A DNA stretch of 64,000 nt, taken from positions 4,039,501 to 4,103,500 of the forward strand of contig CP107851.1 of assembly GCA_036013505.1 (NCBI GenBank), read 5' to 3'. A program made the translations under genes and the position numbers. Below the pieces are notes generated by a model. That model did no database searches. It worked only from the letters and a program-made list of their open reading frames with translations, and was not told where the DNA came from. Numbering within the stretch: position 1 is the stretch's first letter; every line of letters begins with the position of its first letter. The stretch comes from Streptomyces sp. NBC_00510 (GTDB lineage Bacteria; Actinomycetota; Actinomycetes; Streptomycetales; Streptomycetaceae). Below, piece by piece: positions 1 to 7,627 of this stretch.

Positions 1-41
1 CACGCCGCGGCCGGGTCTCCCGGCAGGACAGGATCCCCGCC

Positions 42-1010
42 ATGCCCCTCGCGCGCTCCCGGCCCTTCGCCGACGTCTTCGCCCATTTCGGGGTGGCCGA
101 AGGCGACCGTCCCGCCCGCTCGGTCCACCCGCACTCGCCGGTCTTCCGCTGCCGTGTGGCCGGTACGGAAGCGGCACTGAAGAAGGCCGCCTCGCCGCAG
201 ACCGCGGCGGCGGCCGTCGCCGGCTGGACGCGCGCCCTGGCGGCTCGGGGCGTCCCGGTGGTCACCCCGCTCGACGGGCCGGCCGCGAACCCGGCCCGGA
301 TCGGCGAGGGGGACTGGGTGGCCTACCCCTGGGTGGAGGGCCGGCCCTACCGCGGTACGGAGGCGGACATCGAGGCGGCGGGCGACCTGCTGGGACGGCT
401 GCACGCCCACAGTGCCGACGGCCCCGCCGCGGTCCCCGCCTTCACCTGGCCGGACCACGGACCGACGGACCTCGAAGCCGACCTCGACGCGCTGCGCCCC
501 GCCCTGGCCCGCCATGCCCCGGCGGTCCGGGAGGCCGCGACGGCCCGGCTGGAGCTGTGGTCGCGGACCCTGATGACGCGACTGCTGCCCGCCCTGCGCG
601 ACGCGGGCCTGCCCCGTGTCGTCGCGTCGATGGACTTCAAGGCGAACAACCTGGTCTACGCCGAGGGCGGCCCGGTCCTCATCGACCCGGAGAACGCCGA
701 GTACGCGCCCCGGCTGCTCGACCTCGCGCTGGCGCTGCTGCTCTTCCACACCGAGTCCCCGGGCGCCCCGCCGCGGCCGTTCACGCCCCGCGAATGGGCG
801 GTCTTCCACGACGCCTACCGCCGCCACTGCACGCTGACCGCGGCCGAGGTGGCCCTGTGGCCGGTGGCCGTGCGCTACATGCAGGTCGAGTGGGGCGTGT
901 GGACGCTCCTGGACGCCACGGAGAGCGACGACTGGGCCGACCCGCGCCAGCGGGCCTTCCTCACCGCTCTGGCGCTCGCCGGGCCGGACGGCCGCCCCGT
1001 ACGGCCGTGA
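42..1010 (+). CDS. APH-family phosphotransferase
   Basis: The 322-residue product has the kinase-like fold pattern of the aminoglycoside phosphotransferase (APH) superfamily. The catalytic loop reads SMDFKANN around residues 196-203: the catalytic Asp (198) and the Mg-binding Asn (203) are at the canonical spacing, but the usual His two residues before the Asp is Ser. The metal-binding Asp of the DFG-like position is D215 in LIDPENAEY. A Lys-rich segment near residue 47 may be the ATP lysine. The ATG follows an AGGA-type site by 8 bases. The substrate cannot be told; homologues include small-molecule and homoserine-type kinases. It is convergent with the transporter operon and shares a terminator hairpin with it. 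Confidence 0.8.
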   Translation: MPLARSRPFADVFAHFGVAEGDRPARSVHPHSPVFRCRVAGTEAALKKAASPQTAAAAVAGWTRALAARGVPVVTPLDGPAANPARIGEGDWVAYPWVEGRPYRGTEADIEAAGDLLGRLHAHSADGPAAVPAFTWPDHGPTDLEADLDALRPALARHAPAVREAATARLELWSRTLMTRLLPALRDAGLPRVVASMDFKANNLVYAEGGPVLIDPENAEYAPRLLDLALALLLFHTESPGAPPRPFTPREWAVFHDAYRRHCTLTAAEVALWPVAVRYMQVEWGVWTLLDATESDDWADPRQRAFLTALALAGPDGRPVRP

Positions 1011-1015
1011 ACGCC

Positions 1016-1054
1016 CGAGGGGCGCCCGCACGGCAATCGTGCAGGCGCCCCTCG
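1016..1054. terminator. Bidirectional terminator between phosphotransferase and oppF
   Basis: An 11-bp perfect stem (1016-1026 with 1044-1054) encloses a second 5-bp stem (1028-1032 with 1038-1042) and a 5-base loop. It lies between two convergent stop codons (1010 and 1074), so it can serve both. Confidence 0.75.
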
Positions 1055-1073
1055 TGGGTGGTGCGGGTGGTGC

Positions 1074-2186
1074 TCAGTTCACCGCGTGGACGACGTCCTT
1101 CTCCTCGGCGAAGTGGCACGCCGACTCGTGCGCGGCCGGGGTGTCCTCGCCCTTGAAGCGCTGCGGGATGGCGAGCAGCGGCTCCTCGGTGGCACACCGG
1201 TCCTGTGCCTTCCAGCACCGGGTGCGGAAGCGGCAGCCGGACGGCGGGTTGGCCGGCGACGGGACGTCACCGCTCAGGATGATGCGCTCGCGGTGGTCGC
1301 GCGCCTCCGGGTCCGGCACCGGCACGGCCGAGAGCAGGGCCTGGGTGTACGGGTGGGTCGGGTGGTCGTAGATCTCGGTGTCGGTACCGATCTCGGCCAT
1401 CTTGCCCAGGTACATCACGCCGACACGGTCGGAGATGTGGCGGACGATCGACAGGTCGTGCGCGATGAAGATGTAGGAGAGGTTGAACTCGTCCTGCAGC
1501 TTCTCCATCAGGTTGATGACCTGCGCCTGCACGGAGACGTCCAGCGCCGAGACCGGCTCGTCGCAGATGATGATCTCCGGGTTGAGCGCCAGGCCGCGCG
1601 CGATGCCGATGCGCTGCCGCTGACCGCCGGAGAACTGGTGCGGGTACCGGTTGATGTACTCCGGGTTCAGGCCGACGACGTCCAGCAGCTCCTGCACCTT
1701 GCGGCGCCGGTCGCCCTTCGGGGCCACCTCGGGGTGGATGTCGAAGGTCTCGCCGATGATGTCGCCGACCGTCATGCGCGGGTTCAGCGAGGTGTACGGG
1801 TCCTGGAACACCATCTGGATGTTCCGGCGGACGGCCTTCAGGGCACGGCGGGACAGCTTGGTGATGTCCTGTCCCTTGTAGAAGACCTCGCCGGCGGTGG
1901 CCCGCTCCAGGTTCATCAGCAGCTTGGCGACGGTGGACTTGCCGCAGCCGGACTCGCCCACGATGCCCAGGGTCTCGCCCTGGTACAGGTCGAAGGAGAT
2001 CCCGTCGACGGCCTTGACGGCGCCGATCTGCTTCTTGAAGAGGATGCCCTGGGTCAGCGGGAAGTGCTTGACCAGGTTGCGCACCTGGAGGATCGGCTCG
2101 CCGCGCTTGACCGGCTGGGCGATCGCGGCCTCGACCGCCGCCACCTCGTCGGAGACGGCCTCGTCGTTCTTGGTGACGTCAGCCAT
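1074..2186 (-). CDS. oppF: Oligopeptide/dipeptide ABC transporter ATP-binding protein (OppF/DppF type)
   Basis: Second ATPase of the peptide importer, 370 residues, cytoplasmic. It shows Walker A (GESGCGKST), the ABC signature (FSGGQRQRIGIARGL), Walker B (EIIICDEPVSALD) and the C-terminal oligo_HPY extension with the Cys pattern GCRFRTRCWKAQDRC...ACHF. In mycobacterial peptide transporters such cysteines have been reported, as I recall, to hold an Fe-S cluster. The ATG at 2186 has a GGAAGGAG site 7 bases upstream and overlaps the 3' end of oppD by 8 bases, so translation is probably coupled. An upstream in-frame Met at 2216 lacks such a site. Last gene of the operon. Confidence 0.93.
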   Translation of the reverse strand: MADVTKNDEAVSDEVAAVEAAIAQPVKRGEPILQVRNLVKHFPLTQGILFKKQIGAVKAVDGISFDLYQGETLGIVGESGCGKSTVAKLLMNLERATAGEVFYKGQDITKLSRRALKAVRRNIQMVFQDPYTSLNPRMTVGDIIGETFDIHPEVAPKGDRRRKVQELLDVVGLNPEYINRYPHQFSGGQRQRIGIARGLALNPEIIICDEPVSALDVSVQAQVINLMEKLQDEFNLSYIFIAHDLSIVRHISDRVGVMYLGKMAEIGTDTEIYDHPTHPYTQALLSAVPVPDPEARDHRERIILSGDVPSPANPPSGCRFRTRCWKAQDRCATEEPLLAIPQRFKGEDTPAAHESACHFAEEKDVVHAVN

Positions 2187-3234
2187 GGATCGTCTCCTTC
2201 CAGAAGTGGCACGCACTGCCGCGGCCCGGCAGCTCGCTGCCGTCCTGCTCGGTCACCCGGTGCAGCGTGGGGACCTCGGTGCGGCAGATGTCCTGCGCCA
2301 TCTCGCAGCGCGGGTTGAACGCGCAGCCGGTGGGGATGCGCAGCAGGTTCGGGGGCAGGCCCTTGATCGCGTAGAGCTCCTGGCCCTTCTGGTCCAGGCG
2401 CGGGATCGACTCCAGCAGGCCCTTGGTGTACGGGTGCGCGGGCCGCTTGTAGATCTCGTGGACCGGCGCGGTCTCCACGATCCGGCCCGCGTACATCACC
2501 GCGATCTTGTCCGCGACGTCGGCGACCACGCCGAGGTCGTGGGTGATCAGGATCAGGCCCATGTTGTACTCGCGCTGCAGTTCCGCGAGCAGGTCCATGA
2601 CCTGGGCCTGCACCGTCACGTCGAGCGCGGTGGTGGGCTCGTCCGCGATGATCAGCTCGGGCTCCAGGGCCAGCGCCATGGCGATCATGATGCGCTGGCG
2701 CATACCGCCGGAGAACTGGTGCGGGTAGTCGTTGACCCGCTCCTTCGCCGCCGGGATGCGGACCCGGTCCATCATCTCGATGGCCTTGGCCTTGGCTTCC
2801 TTCTTGGACAGGCCCTGGTGGACCCGGAACATCTCGCCGAGCTGGTAGCCGACGGTGAGCACCGGGTTCAGCGAGGACAGCGCGTCCTGGAAGATCATCG
2901 CGATCTTGCGACCGCGGATCTTCCGGCGCTGCTCGCCGGACATCTTGAGCATGTCCTGGCCCTGGAAGAGGATCTCGCCCTGCGGGATCCGCCCGGGGGG
3001 CATGTCCAGGATGCCCATGATCGCCTGCGCGGTCACGGACTTGCCGGAGCCGGACTCGCCCAGCACCGCCAGGGTCTCACCGGCCGACACCGTGTAGTTC
3101 ACACCGTTGACGGCCTTGGCGACGCCGTCGCGGGTGTGGAACTCCACGTGCAGGTCGCGCACTTCCAGCAGCGGAGCGGCGGCATCCCCGGTACGGGGTG
3201 CGGGCACGTCCGCGGTCTTGTCGATGGTGGTCAC
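2179..3234 (-). CDS. oppD: Oligopeptide/dipeptide ABC transporter ATP-binding protein (OppD/DppD type)
   Basis: First ATPase of the importer, 351 residues. Walker A is GESGSGKS at 59-66, the signature is FSGGMRQRIMIAMAL, Walker B is ELIIADEPTTALD, and the C-terminal oligo_HPY region carries CAFNPRCEMAQDIC and a final CHFW. I place the start at the GTG at 3234 (VTTIDKTADV) because GGGAGG lies 5 bases upstream and the oppC stop is only 11 bases away; the frame stays open far upstream through oppC but that is a shadow. It pairs with OppF to power the OppBC channel. Confidence 0.93.
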   Translation of the reverse strand: MTTIDKTADVPAPRTGDAAAPLLEVRDLHVEFHTRDGVAKAVNGVNYTVSAGETLAVLGESGSGKSVTAQAIMGILDMPPGRIPQGEILFQGQDMLKMSGEQRRKIRGRKIAMIFQDALSSLNPVLTVGYQLGEMFRVHQGLSKKEAKAKAIEMMDRVRIPAAKERVNDYPHQFSGGMRQRIMIAMALALEPELIIADEPTTALDVTVQAQVMDLLAELQREYNMGLILITHDLGVVADVADKIAVMYAGRIVETAPVHEIYKRPAHPYTKGLLESIPRLDQKGQELYAIKGLPPNLLRIPTGCAFNPRCEMAQDICRTEVPTLHRVTEQDGSELPGRGSACHFWKETIHG

Positions 3235-3245
3235 GTACGCCTCCC

Positions 3246-4208
3246 TCAGCGCAGCTTGGGGTCGAGGGCGTTGCGGACCGCATCGCCGAGCATGATGAAC
3301 GCCAGGACCGTGATGCTCAGCATGATCGACGGGTACAGCATGATGTGCTGAGCCGTACGGATCTGCGCGGCACCACCGGAGATGTCCTGACCCCAGGAGA
3401 CCACGGACGTGGGCAGGCCCAGTCCGAGGTAGGACAGGGTGGCCTCGGCCGAGATGTAGCCGCCGAGCGCGATCGTGGAGACCACGATCACCGGTGCGAC
3501 CGCGTTCGGCAGGATGTGCTTGAACAGGATCCGCGTGGTGCTCGCGCCCAGGGCCTGGGCGGCGTGCACGTAGTCCGCCTGCTTGATGGTGATCACCGAA
3601 CCGCGCATGACGCGGGCGATCTGCGTCCAGCCGAGGAAGGCCAGCGCACCCGACACCACCCAGACCGTGCGGTCGGTGAAGGAGTTCAGGACGACCAGCG
3701 TGCCGAGCAGGAACGGGACCGCGAAGAAGATGTCGGTGATCCGGGACAGGATCGTGTCGACCATGCCGCCGAAGTAACCGGCGATCATGCCGACCAGGCC
3801 GCCCAGCACGGTGACCAGGAGGGTCACGCTGACGCCGACCGTGATCGAGGCCCGGGTCCCGTAGATCACACGGGCGAAGACGCTGCGGCCCTGTCCGTCG
3901 TAGCCGAGCCACTCCGCGGAGAACACGTGCCCGTACTCGGGCTTGCCCAGGTAGTGGTTCCGCAGGTCGGCGTAGGTCGGCGAGGCACTGGTGAACAGGC
4001 CCGGGAAGACCGAGATCACCAGCAGGAGCAGGATCAGGATCCCGGAGACCACGAAGTAGGGGTTGCGGCGCAGGTCCCGCCAGGCGTCGCCCCACAGGCT
4101 GCGCGCCTTCTCCGCCGTGGGCGCGGGCCCGGTGGCGGAAGCGGTGTCCGCGGCCGTGGCGGCCATCGGGTCCGCGTTCTCGACGGCGGTCTTGGTGACG
4201 TCAGGCAT
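3246..4208 (-). CDS. oppC: Oligopeptide/dipeptide ABC transporter permease (OppC/DppC type)
   Basis: Inner-membrane permease, 320 residues. A cytoplasmic N-terminal tail of about 40 residues precedes the first hydrophobic segment (YFVVSGILILLLLVISVF), then the N-terminal OppC domain and the BPD_transp_1 core with the EAA-type loop (ALGASTTRILFKHILPN). The ATG at 4208 has GAGG 7 bases upstream and overlaps the oppB stop by 8 bases. It forms the heterodimeric channel with OppB. Confidence 0.92.
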   Translation of the reverse strand: MPDVTKTAVENADPMAATAADTASATGPAPTAEKARSLWGDAWRDLRRNPYFVVSGILILLLLVISVFPGLFTSASPTYADLRNHYLGKPEYGHVFSAEWLGYDGQGRSVFARVIYGTRASITVGVSVTLLVTVLGGLVGMIAGYFGGMVDTILSRITDIFFAVPFLLGTLVVLNSFTDRTVWVVSGALAFLGWTQIARVMRGSVITIKQADYVHAAQALGASTTRILFKHILPNAVAPVIVVSTIALGGYISAEATLSYLGLGLPTSVVSWGQDISGGAAQIRTAQHIMLYPSIMLSITVLAFIMLGDAVRNALDPKLR

Positions 4209-5133
4209 AACGGATCCTCGGGTCCAGGACCGCGTAGAGCAGGTCGACGATCAGGCTGGTGACGAGGAAGACCAGCACGAGGACGGTGACGAGACCGACC
4301 AGCGTGGTCCCCTCGCGGCGCAGGATGGACTCGTAGATCGTGCCGCCGACACCGTGGATGTTGAACAGGCCCTCGGTGACGACCGCGCCGCCCATCAGGG
4401 CGCCGATGTCGGTACCGAGGAAGGTGACCACCGGGATCATCGAGTTGCGCATCAGGTGCACGCCGACCACGCGGCGCCGGGGCAGGCCCTTGGCGATGGC
4501 GGTCCGCATGTAGTCGGCGCGCAGGTTCTCGGCTATGGAGGTACGGGTCAGGCGCGCCACGTACGCCAGCGAGAGGCTGGCCAGCACGATGGCCGGCATC
4601 AGCAACTGGCTGTAGTTGGTGGAGTCCTGGACGTTCGGTGTCATCCATCCGAGCTGGAAGGCGAAGACCAGCTTGAAGATGAAGCCGAGGACGAAGACCG
4701 GGACCGAGATCAGCAGCAGGGTGAAGATCAGCACCAGCGAGTCAGCGAGCTTGCCCGCGCGCATGCCGGCCCAGACACCGAGGGCGATGCCCACGACCAG
4801 TTCGATCGCGAAGGAGAGCCCCGCGAGCCGCAGCGTCACCGGGAAGGCGTCCCCGAGCACGTCACGCACCGGACGACCGCTGGCAATCTGGTTGCCGAAG
4901 TCGAAGTGCAGGATGATGCCCGTCATGTAATCCCAGTACTGCTTCAGGATCGGCTGGTCGAGACCGAGGTCATGACGGATCCGCGCCACGGTCGCCGGGT
5001 CCGCGCCCTTGTCGCCGAAGAGCGCCCGCACGGGGTCGCCAGGCAGGGCGTAGACCATGAAAAAGATGAGCAGAGTCGTCCCGATGAATACCGGGATCAT
5101 CTGGAGCAGTCGCCGCGCGACGTAACGCCCCAT
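4201..5133 (-). CDS. oppB: Oligopeptide/dipeptide ABC transporter permease (OppB/DppB type)
   Basis: Inner-membrane permease, 310 residues, beginning with the characteristic MGRYVARRLLQMIPVFIG segment and the periplasmic-type NPxDP-like loop (LPGDPVRALFG). Six membrane segments are visible. The EAA loop is the AIAKGLPRRRVVGVHLMRN region. A GGAGG site lies 4-5 bases before the ATG. First permease gene of the operon, separated from the binding-protein gene by 154 bases that contain a large hairpin. Confidence 0.92.
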   Translation of the reverse strand: MGRYVARRLLQMIPVFIGTTLLIFFMVYALPGDPVRALFGDKGADPATVARIRHDLGLDQPILKQYWDYMTGIILHFDFGNQIASGRPVRDVLGDAFPVTLRLAGLSFAIELVVGIALGVWAGMRAGKLADSLVLIFTLLLISVPVFVLGFIFKLVFAFQLGWMTPNVQDSTNYSQLLMPAIVLASLSLAYVARLTRTSIAENLRADYMRTAIAKGLPRRRVVGVHLMRNSMIPVVTFLGTDIGALMGGAVVTEGLFNIHGVGGTIYESILRREGTTLVGLVTVLVLVFLVTSLIVDLLYAVLDPRIRYA

Positions 5134-5168
5134 CGTGCCTCCATGTCAGTCGCTGTGGCAGCAGAGAT

Positions 5169-5214
5169 GGGCCCTTCCCCCGTCCTCCTCTTCGGGAAGA
5201 CGGGAGAAGGGCCC
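5169..5214 (-). terminator. Intra-operon hairpin between binding-protein gene and oppB
   Basis: A 16-bp stem (5169-5184 with 5199-5214, one mismatch) with a 14-base loop that can itself fold (CTTCGGGAAG). It sits between oppA and oppB, inside an otherwise continuous operon, so it is more likely a partial terminator or 3' mRNA-stabilising hairpin than a full stop. Confidence 0.7.
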
Positions 5215-5287
5215 CCCAGCCGTTGCCTGCACCCCGCGCGTCCGACGTCTCCGTCAGCCCCGCACCGGCGTGCTCACTACGCGATGG

Positions 5288-6922
5288 TTACTTCTTGACC
5301 TCGACGCCGGTGAGGATCGGGTCACCGTTCTGCGCGTACTGGACGTTCGAGACGTTCTCCGAGTAGCCGGCGTTGACCTTGTAGTACCAGAGCGGGATGG
5401 CGGGCATGAGCTCGACCATCTTCTTCTCGGCGGCCTGGTACTCCTTGACCGACTCGTCGAGCGTGGCCGCGGTGTCGGCCTTCTTGATCAGCGCGTCGAG
5501 CTCCTTGTTGGAGAAGCCGGACTGGTTGCCCGCCGAGGTGGTGCCGTAGAGGTCACGGATGAAGTTGGCGTTCACGGGGTAGTCGAGCACCCAGCCACTG
5601 CGGTAGATCGACTTGACCTCGTGGGCCTCGCGGGCGTCCAGGTCGCTCTGGAAGTCGGCCTTGGAGTCGCCGGCGCACTTGATACCGGTCGCGTTGGTGA
5701 TGCTGTTGCAGACGGCCTCCACCCACTCCTTGTGGCCACCGTCGGCGTTGTACTGGATGGAGATCTTGTTGCCGGGGACGCCGCCGCCGGCCTTGATGAG
5801 CTCCTTGGCCTTCGCGGGGTCGTACTTGAAGACGTCGCCGCCCACGTTGTCCTGGTAGCCGAGCACGCCCTTGGCGACGAAGCCGGTGGCGGGCTCACGG
5901 GTGCCCTGGAGCACCGTCTTGGTGATGGTGTCGCGGTCGATCGCCATCGACAGACCCTGGATGACCTTGGGGTCGACGTTCTTCCACTGCTTGGAGTAGA
6001 AGGCCGGGACGATGGACTGGATGGCGGAGTACGCCTGGTCCACGGCGCGGTCACCGAGGTCGTCGCGGTAGACCGGGAGGTCCTTCGGCGCGATCTGACG
6101 CAGGACGTCGACGTTGCCGGACTTCAGGTCCTCGTACGCAGCCTCGAGGCCGGTGTAGTTCTTGAAGATCACACCGCCGTTCTTCGCCTTGTCCGGGCCC
6201 TTGTAGCCGTCGAAGCGCTTGACCTCGATCTGCTTCTTGTGGTCCCACTTGACGAACTGGTACGGGCCGTTGCCGACCGGGTTCTCGCCCGCGGCCTTCG
6301 GGTCCTTGTAGAAGGACTCCGGCAGCGGCGAGAACACCTCGTAACCGAGCTTGTACACGAAGTACGGGATCGGGGTGGTGAGCTCGATGGTGAAGGTCTT
6401 GTCGTCGACGACCTTCAGGCCGGACATCGTGTCGGCCTTCGGCTTCGCACCCTCCTTCTCGGGGTGGACGTCCTCGAAGCCCTTGATGTCGGCGAACCAC
6501 GACGCGTTGGTCTGGGCGTTGTTGATGTTGGCGGCCCAGTTCCACGCCTTGACGTAGGACTCGGCGGTCACCGGGGTGCCGTCGTGGAACTTCCAGCCGT
6601 CCTGCAGCGTGACCGTGTAGGTCTTGTTGTCCTTGGTGTCCACCGACTTGGCGTTCACCATGACGATGTTGCCCTTGGGGTCGTAGTCCACGAGCTGCGA
6701 GAACAGCGAGCGGACGACGATGCTGCCGTTGGACTCCATGGTGTTGGCAGGCTGCAGGGGGTTCTGCGGCTCGCCGACCTCGACGGAGAACTTGCCGTTG
6801 GGGTTGACGCCGCCAGCGTCGTTGCTGCTGCCCTTGTCACCACCGCCGCCACCGCAAGCGGTAGCAGCCATAGCGACGATGATCGCACCTGCGACCCAAG
6901 TGGCGCTCTTGGCACCGCGCAT
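5288..6922 (-). CDS. Extracellular oligopeptide-binding lipoprotein (SBP family 5)
   Basis: Substrate-binding protein of the adjacent importer, 544 residues, exported and lipid-anchored. The signal peptide runs to residue 22 with a lipobox ending ATAC; Cys23 is followed by a Gly run and a flexible linker. The SBP_bac_5 body includes DGWKFHDGTPVTAESYVKAW, YQFVKWDHKK and the C-terminal AIPLWYYK segment. GAGGAGG lies 7 bases before the ATG. Its place ahead of oppBCDF is the usual arrangement for peptide uptake systems; in Streptomyces a system of this type (BldK) imports a developmental peptide, but I cannot say from sequence that this is BldK. Confidence 0.92.
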   Translation of the reverse strand: MRGAKSATWVAGAIIVAMAATACGGGGGDKGSSNDAGGVNPNGKFSVEVGEPQNPLQPANTMESNGSIVVRSLFSQLVDYDPKGNIVMVNAKSVDTKDNKTYTVTLQDGWKFHDGTPVTAESYVKAWNWAANINNAQTNASWFADIKGFEDVHPEKEGAKPKADTMSGLKVVDDKTFTIELTTPIPYFVYKLGYEVFSPLPESFYKDPKAAGENPVGNGPYQFVKWDHKKQIEVKRFDGYKGPDKAKNGGVIFKNYTGLEAAYEDLKSGNVDVLRQIAPKDLPVYRDDLGDRAVDQAYSAIQSIVPAFYSKQWKNVDPKVIQGLSMAIDRDTITKTVLQGTREPATGFVAKGVLGYQDNVGGDVFKYDPAKAKELIKAGGGVPGNKISIQYNADGGHKEWVEAVCNSITNATGIKCAGDSKADFQSDLDAREAHEVKSIYRSGWVLDYPVNANFIRDLYGTTSAGNQSGFSNKELDALIKKADTAATLDESVKEYQAAEKKMVELMPAIPLWYYKVNAGYSENVSNVQYAQNGDPILTGVEVKK

Positions 6923-7627
6923 GGGTTTGCCTCCTCAGGAGTCACTGTTCTTACGTGAAAGGGCCGGCCTCACTGACACCCCTGACAGTGATACCGGTCA
7001 CCTGTGCTCGTGAGTCGGCGCTCCCCATAAGCGCTTGGACCCATTGACCCGAGCTCAACGGCTCCAACTATCGGTCACGTTGGGCCTACGAACCACACAC
7101 TTACGATCTCGTTTTGGTCACAACCGGTCCAAAACAATCCCGCAATTCGGACATTTGGATTGTAGACAGACACCGACGAAACGGACTTGTAACACAAGTA
7201 CCGGTGAACGCCGTCCGGTATCCGGACGTCGCCGGACTGAAATCCGGTTGCCCTCAAAGCGCGTAGATTCCACGCGAATGTACGTGCCTGACGGGCCGAC
7301 AGGGAACGAGCTGTCGCGCCCACGCCACTGGCGCAACCGCGACACATCGCCGTCCCGGGAACCGGACCGCGCACAGCGGGCTGCGCCCCGGTGAGTTCGG
7401 TCACAACTTGCCCAGCAAGGGCCCCTCGATGTGACCGCCCTCACGGAAAACGGCGCTCCGCGCACACCGGGATCGACGTGGATGTCCCGTGATGTCGTCT
7501 CCGCGCCGCTCCCGTCCGGGAGCGGCCGCGAAGCGGCCCGGCGCCCCCGTGGACCGGGGACGGCCGGGCCGGTGTCCATGCACCGCCGAGGGTGCGGTCC
7601 GCGCCGCCGGCGCGGACCGCAGGGGCC
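6923..7627. promoter_or_regulatory. Long AT-richer regulatory region upstream of the peptide transporter
   Basis: This 705-base gap is clearly less GC-rich than its surroundings around 7040-7260 and has no convincing gene; the open frames in it lack recognisable protein character. It holds several dyads: ACTTGTaacACAAGT (7185-7199), CGTCCGGtatCCGGACG (7212-7228), CCGGA-N6-TCCGG (7232-7247), and a direct repeat of CTGACA (6973 and 6982) in the likely leader of the binding-protein gene. It probably contains the transporter promoter and operators. Confidence 0.5.
7594..7620 (-). terminator. Terminator of typA
   Basis: Perfect 12-bp stem (7594-7605 with 7609-7620) with a 3-base loop, starting 8 bases after the typA stop codon. 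Confidence 0.8.

Noticed and set aside
3721..6360. TAA triplets inside minus-strand transporter genes that could read as TTA codons
   Set aside because: Checked in frame: they fall across GGT-TAC, GAT-TAC or CGT-TAC codon pairs, so no TTA codon results.
7035..7579. Open frames of 109-153 codons in the typA-transporter gap
   Set aside because: Composition is not coding-like, third-position bias is absent and there is no ribosome site. The region is better read as regulatory.
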